Shown piece by piece: positions 59,001-64,000 of a stretch of DNA of 64,000 nucleotides (positions within the stretch are counted from its first letter, which is position 1; each line of letters starts with the position of its first letter). Source of the stretch: Phaffia rhodozyma (lineage: Eukaryota; Basidiomycota; Tremellomycetes; Cystofilobasidiales; Mrakiaceae); NCBI GenBank assembly GCA_014706385.1, contig JACGZH010000001.1, positions 2,108,001 to 2,172,000 on the forward strand, given 5' to 3'. Below the pieces are notes generated by a model. The model ran no database searches, was not told where the DNA came from, and worked only from the letters and a program-made list of their open reading frames with translations. Position numbers and translations under genes: made by a program.

Positions 59001-60684
59001 GAGTAGGAAGAAAGCTGCGCACAAGTGCCTCCCAGAAGGGATCGTCACCGGCCCAGAAGGATCTTCCGTCTTCGTTAAACTCATCTGAGAACTGAAGCTC
59101 CCAAGTTTCTCCTGAGTTGGACTTAATAGTATAGGCGTCTTTCGGGGTGTCTTTATCAATTAGTCCGAAATCTAATGACCGATAGGAGAAGAGAACAAAT
59201 GGCGACTTTGTAGGTAAGCTTATAGAAACAAGATGATTGAATGAGAAGAGAGATGTCCAGATAGGGGCTTCGACGTACTTCCGATAGTCTGCGGGACTTG
59301 ACCTGATCGATTGTTTCAACAGGAGCGAATTTTGAGCCATCACAATCATTCGAACAGAATAAGTGAAGCCGTTCTCTTACCTGAACCATTCACTCCTCCA
59401 AGGCTGAAAGGAAAGGTACAGAACATGTGGTTCAATAAAACTGTTGAGCGACGAACGACAAACGATGCGCCACCAAAAAAAGGAAAGCCAAAAAAGAATG
59501 CACTGACTTGAAAGCTCCAAGGGTGGTTCCGTCGCTCTTTGTGAATGCTGTCACAAGAGGGTAGCCAGCGCTGCCATAAGAAGAAGGAAGGAGATTGCCG
59601 TTGAGTCAAATGGATCGATGTGTCTATAATGGATGTGAGAAGGAACAATACTTACAAAAGCTGTGATGGCCAAAACCAAATGACAAACGACGAATTATGG
59701 AGGACAGTGACCCACAGAGGACATGTGTATATGTTAAATATGTGTTCCAAGAAACGGCTTCTATACGTCTCGTAACTAGAGAGCTCCACAATAGACCAGT
59801 AGTGGACTGACCATCGTTAAAGACGCTCCCAGGATGAGCAAACAGCCCAGATTCCAAAGCCCTCGAACCGTTAAGATAGTGCCGGCGTTATCGTTCTTAT
59901 GGTCTCGCTTTGGGTCGGGATTATGGAGATAGTCTTTTAAGGCGAGGGGGAGTGAAGAGTAAGTATTCTGTTGTTTCCCTGTTTTTGACGATTGGAGATA
60001 AAGGTCCAAGGCGACTGTGAACAATCGAACCAAGAGCAAAGAACAACATACCATCTGGTTCAGGACTGTCTGATCGGGCCCAGAGGGCAGGATCTGCTGG
60101 GAGAGTATACTGATGATAATGAAGAACGAAGAAACAAGAAGTGAGTCTAGTCAAAGGAACGCATCAGTCTTCGGTGTTTGAAATCAGACTAACCTTTTCT
60201 GATATCGTTGGCTTTCCAGAAAGAGGCGTGTTCAACACGCTACTCTGCATGCTCCTGAAGCTCGAGATCGAGCCCTAGGTATGCATGTGCGTGTTTTGAC
60301 AGGCAGGAAAGCACATGATGTCAACAAATCATGAGTGAAGAAGAAGAAAGAAAAAGGCAACAGTACCTGAGGATAACCGGTGGGAGATCCGAGCTGAAAA
60401 TCCGAGCTAGCTGGACTGGCAGGTGAGTAGCCGTTAGTTTGGTACGGTCTGTTATCCATCAGGGTCTCTGTCCTGTGAGACTCTGGAATGAGTCCAACCA
60501 TGGACTGGCCAGGGGTGTTGTCGCCGTCGTTGAGGCTGTAGAACGGCTGGTGCACCATGGACGGATTTGCCGATGACATCGGTGTTTGTTGGTTGGACGA
60601 GGACGAGAACGGAGGAGGGCTGGATCGTCTAACCGGATAGTCGCTTGAGATTGCGTTCCCCGGGTGGGAGAAGGCGTAGGACAT
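56042..60684 (-). CDS. KRE6/SKN1-like beta-glucan synthesis protein, paralogue B (GH16 fold)
   Basis: Second Kre6/Skn1-family type II membrane protein. Minus strand: MSYAFSHPGNAISSDYPVRR from 60684, a Ser/Pro/Asn-rich cytosolic tail about 150 residues long (longer than in paralogue A), YLHNPDPKRDHKNDNAGTIL near 59925, membrane anchor LWNLGCLLILGASLTMV, FGLIDKDTPKDAY (59164), LQFSDEFNEDGRSFWAGDDP, MWPYTYNTCE, GLPSLAMTSGTDSSTDN, then APE followed by the 15-nt exon IDVFE (57882-57896), SQSAQWAPFNP, MTNNASKPGNSLL (56176-56138). A 12-nt last exon encodes Gly-Glu-Cys-stop (56042-56053), matching GECGAV at the end of paralogue A. The catalytic ExDxxE is intact. Intron positions follow those of A wherever I could compare, so the pair arose by duplication including introns. 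At least twelve exons. Confidence 0.85.
57882..57896 (-). other. 15-nt microexon carrying the GH16 catalytic IDVFE (KRE6-like B)
   Basis: On the minus strand it is preceded by CTTCAG and followed by GTATGT. It is the same codons and phase as the microexon in paralogue A at 7978-7992. Confidence 0.8.
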
Positions 60685-61687
60685 GAATTGTGTGTGAGGT
60701 GATGTACGAGCGTGAGTCGAACTGTTCCTTTACTGCTTTCTCAACTACCCGAGCGAAGAAAGAGTATGAATGAATGAACGAAGGAATGTGTGACAACAGA
60801 GAAGGCACGCAAGAAGAGAAGAAGAAGGAAGAGGAAAAAAAAGAAAAGAAGGACAAAAAGAGCGACGACCTACAAGCTTTGTCAACTCGCTCTGGCAGAT
60901 GGCACAGATAGACGAGGGGAAATATCACTAGGCACGTCTTGGCAATCGTTTCTTTATTTAGTCGCGCAGCACAAGGGGTCCGAAAGGGGTCGGTCCGGCA
61001 ATTATGTAATTAGGGCCACAACATCGGTGGATAGCATGCTGGTGTCTCGTCGGGGTGAAATGTGAGTTGAGATGTAACCTGCAATGTAAGTGTGATGTCA
61101 TTGTGTTCCTTGTGTGATTGTTCTTCTGTGTAACCACCACCTTTCGGTTAGTATCTCTGGCTTGATGGAACAGGGAAGACAATTTGTCGCGCAACATGTT
61201 GGACCTAGCCCTTCACTAGGACAAAAACAAGGGAGCGAAAATGCTGGTGTTTAATACGACTACCACTGATGCTGAGGAAGACGCTAGGACCGGAACTGTC
61301 ACATCGGTGGAGGCAAACTATGCTCATGAGCCATGAGTTTTTGGTGGGTTAGTGGCCCGAGGACACCCGGGTCCAGCAGGGCCATGTATCAACCACCATC
61401 GGTTCAGATTGCTCTCATGCAGCCATATTGATACATCTGCACTGAATAGAATAGTGCCCCGAACAATCTATCGTACTGACCTTATCTCTGCTTTACTGAC
61501 ACTCATCCGAGATTCATCCTGCATCGCTAATTGATATGGTTGACATTCTGTATAAGGATTGCTTCAATCTCATCCGTCTCAGTCTCTTTCCGTTCTGATG
61601 ATTGACCTTGATCGTCTCGACAAGTCTTCTCTTTGTCTTTATCTGTTTGAATTCGATTCATCGCAATTACCTATCTCTACCGTTGCA
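60685..61687. other. Divergent intergenic region (KRE6-like B / P450)
   Basis: About 1 kb upstream of both genes. There is a GA-rich stretch at 60820-60860 (plus strand). No gene or RNA is recognised. Confidence 0.5.
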
Positions 61688-64000
61688 ATGCTCTGGATCT
61701 TGGGTCTCGTTTTGCTTGTAGCCAGCTCAGCATACGCTCTATACCGCAGATTAGCCATCAAACGGATCCCTGGCATTCCCCATCTAGAATCAACCGAATG
61801 GCTTTTCGGAGACTTAAGACCCATGCTCAAGTACTACAAACGGACCAAAAGATTCCATCCTTATTACGCTGAACTTAGTGAAAAGTTCCCAGGAGGCATG
61901 TCTTATTTGTCTTCCCCAAGCTCTTTTGTGTTACAAGTCACAAATATCTCGAATTTCATTCGATACTGATATTCATATTGATCCTTTCTCGCTGTTTTCT
62001 CCAGGCTTTTATCAATTCAACTTTGTCGCCTGGGAGCCCACATTGGTTGTCTGCGATCCGTTCCTGATCGAAGATAGTGAGCGGAGGTTTCATTCTCTCT
62101 TCATCATCACCAAAGCCGTCTAGTTTGACGTCTGTGTCCGAGAACAGTTATGAAGAAGGATCCGTTGTTTAGACGTTCCGACTCATTCGTTAACGTTTTC
62201 ATTCCTATCATACCGGGTAAGGCTGATTGCCCCTTTCTTCTCTTTCCGATTCTGCTGATCAGATGAGCCAGACAACGACGCTGACCCGAGATCATTCACA
62301 ATTCTTCTGACTAAAAAGGGGGATCCTTTTCTTTGCAGACAAGTATGAATCTTGTTTTGGGATGCTGAATCTGAAAATCCGATCACTTTCTTATTGCCGT
62401 GTATTGTATTCTGATTGTTCACAGATGCAACATGGAGAGTAGGTCTTTAAGATTCCTCCAACCACAACGAGATCTCCGCTTTCTATCTTAACTGACTCAA
62501 ACATCCTTGGTCTATATTCAAAAAATGAAATAAAATCAAACGCATTCATAACCGAAGCATCACCGACGAATAATCGGACCGGTGATGAGCCCAAAAAACT
62601 TGAAACATCTATCGCCCGGGATGGTGCGAACCGCTGAAAAATTATTCATCCTGTATGCGCCTTCTTCTTTTAAGCTCCATCCTCTTAGACTTGTAAAAAC
62701 GTGTATCACGCAGTTGATAAATTCCTCATCTTTACTGATAACTTCATTTCAAGATGGGAAATGAAACGTCAGATGCTGGGGGAACCGACCGCACGACCAG
62801 TGGAAGAAGGCTGTTTCGAGATCATGCCAGATATCAGTCTGTTAGCTAGCGTGAGATATCAAAACTGGTCTCCTTTTCTTCTCATGAGTTCACGGATGCG
62901 GTCGCCTTTGCTCACACTTCTTGTCACACATTGTGTATCGGATTTTTTTCAATCATTCTTGAAACTCATCCAAGGATATAATCTCCAAAGTCGCGTTCGG
63001 CAAGGGATACCATCAATTGGAATCTACTATAGCAGTCGTCAAGTCGAAAGGCAAATCTGGTGTCAATGAATTTCCTATAGAAAGAAGCCAGCTCGGCTGG
63101 GCAAGCTCGCTATATGTCAACGTACGTTTCAGTGTTCCTCTTGACTTTGTAATCTGGAGGTCTCACAGTCATCTGAAACACCTCCTCGATCTCTCTCTTC
63201 GTCCCTAGTCACTTCCTATCGAATCAAATTTCCCTCGATTCTCTTACTTCCTCAAACGACTCCCATTTACTTCCTTCAGTAAGGCGGAGCGTCTCATCCA
63301 TAAGGTACTCAATCAAGCTATCATCGAAGGAAGACAGACTATCCGCTCAGTCGCTTCATCGGTAGCATCAGAGAGGAACCAGGGATGTCTGCTTGATATG
63401 GTGCTCGCGAAAGAATACGAATTCGAGCAAGAACAGGGTAAAAAAGCGATGATGACAGTAGAGGAGATCAGAGATGAAATGGCCACTTTACTATTCGCTG
63501 TACGTTCCTCTTTCTTCCTAGCGGGTTCAACTGTTCGTCTTGATTGCTTAACGATTGGCCCTTTTTTGCTTTTAACTCCGCTCTTTTTGGCGCTGTTCTA
63601 TCACTTAAAGGGTGATGAATCAGTCTCGTCTTCAATTGGCTGGGCTATAAGGTTCCTCACTCAAAATCCACATATTCAGCGCAAGCTTCATAAGGATATT
63701 AAGGATGCTCTGCCGGAGCTAGAGGAACGAGAAGCTCAGTATGAGGACATCAACTCGGGCAAAGCTCCCTGTGGGTCTTAGTCTTTCTTACTCATTCTTC
63801 TCTCCTCACATCATTTTAATAAGGTTTCACGCACTAACTGATCGTGGCTGTATACGTGTGTGTATGAGATATTCAGATTTAGACGCAATAGTTCAAGAAG
63901 TTTTGCGCGTGGCGAAGACAACCATGACAACCGCTCGGACTAGTTCGTCTTTTCCTTGGAACTTTGTCATCCAAGTCACTTATTTTTTCTCCTTCTGACT
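61688..64000 (+). CDS. Cytochrome P450, 3' end beyond the window
   Basis: Microsomal haem monooxygenase, incomplete. Seen: an N-terminal membrane anchor MLWILGLVLLVASSAYALYR at 61688, then the proline-rich hinge RIPGIPHLESTEWLFGD; EPTLVVCDPFLIED (about 62031); a long middle part with many short introns; the I-helix GDESVSSSIGWAIRFLTQNP (63613-63672), where a Gly-Asp-Glu-Ser replaces the common AGxxT; and DLDAIVQEVLRV (63879-63914), whose E-x-x-R is the K-helix motif. The haem-binding Cys would lie past 64000. The start is chosen for the hydrophobic anchor. CYP family is not assigned; the join structure between 62.1 and 63.3 kb is uncertain. Confidence 0.8.

Noticed and set aside
50412..64000. 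Possible secondary-metabolite cluster (reductase-like gene, Zn2Cys6 regulator, P450)
   Set aside because: The reductase-like protein lacks catalytic motifs, a cell-wall KRE6-like gene sits between, and no core synthase is present. Proximity alone is not enough.

Overview
This window looks like an ordinary, gene-dense stretch of a nuclear chromosome from a basidiomycetous yeast. Genes are packed every 2-4 kb, almost every one is split by several short introns (about 50-130 nt, GT...AG, many with a GTTCGT-type donor), and protein resemblances are fungal throughout (Pmc1, Kre6/Skn1, Zn2Cys6 regulator, Atg101). Intron density and coding style suggest Tremellomycetes, possibly a Phaffia/Cystofilobasidium-like yeast; that placement is inference. 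I see no mobile element, CRISPR array, rRNA or convincing tRNA. Gene models below were spliced by hand from reading-frame continuity and family resemblance, so outer ends are better than every internal junction.

Layout: 0.1-4.8 kb PMC1-type Ca2+-ATPase (+); 6.0-9.7 kb KRE6/SKN1-like glucan-synthesis protein A (+); 10.1-11.8 kb USB1 U6 snRNA phosphodiesterase (-); 12.3-13.5 kb QCR8 (-); 13.7-15.5 kb SF3B4/Hsh49 (+); 16.1-19.0 kb Yox1-like homeodomain regulator (+) with MCB boxes upstream; 19.6-21.2 kb REEP/HVA22 protein (-); 21.4-23.1 kb IND1/NUBPL-like P-loop protein (+); 23.6-25.6 kb eIF3i/TIF34 (-); 25.9-27.2 kb COA1-like (+); 27.6-29.9 kb SEC61 alpha (-); 30.2-31.6 kb small secreted protein (-); 31.9-33.0 kb DsbA/thioredoxin-like protein (-); 33.5-34.7 kb ATG101 (+); 35.7-40.0 kb ATG1 kinase (-); 41.2-45.2 kb RSP5/NEDD4 ubiquitin ligase (-); 45.6-47.3 kb EBP2 (+); 47.7-49.9 kb ING-family PHD protein (-); 50.4-52.2 kb degenerate carrier/thioester-reductase-like protein (+); 52.4-55.0 kb Zn2Cys6 transcription factor (-); 56.0-60.7 kb second KRE6/SKN1-like paralogue B (-); 61.7 kb to the edge, a cytochrome P450 cut off by the window end (+).

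Most genes are independent housekeeping genes, but some neighbours belong together. ATG101 and ATG1, two subunits of the autophagy-initiating kinase complex, are adjacent and convergent. QCR8, COA1 and the IND1-like gene all concern the respiratory chain. The two KRE6-like paralogues lie about 46 kb apart in opposite orientation. The points most worth checking are the IND1-like protein without its Fe-S-bridging CxxC, the MCB boxes before the Yox1-like gene, the ATG1-ATG101 pair, a set of 11-15 nt microexons (one carrying the catalytic residues of both KRE6 paralogues), and the reductase-like protein that has lost its catalytic motifs.
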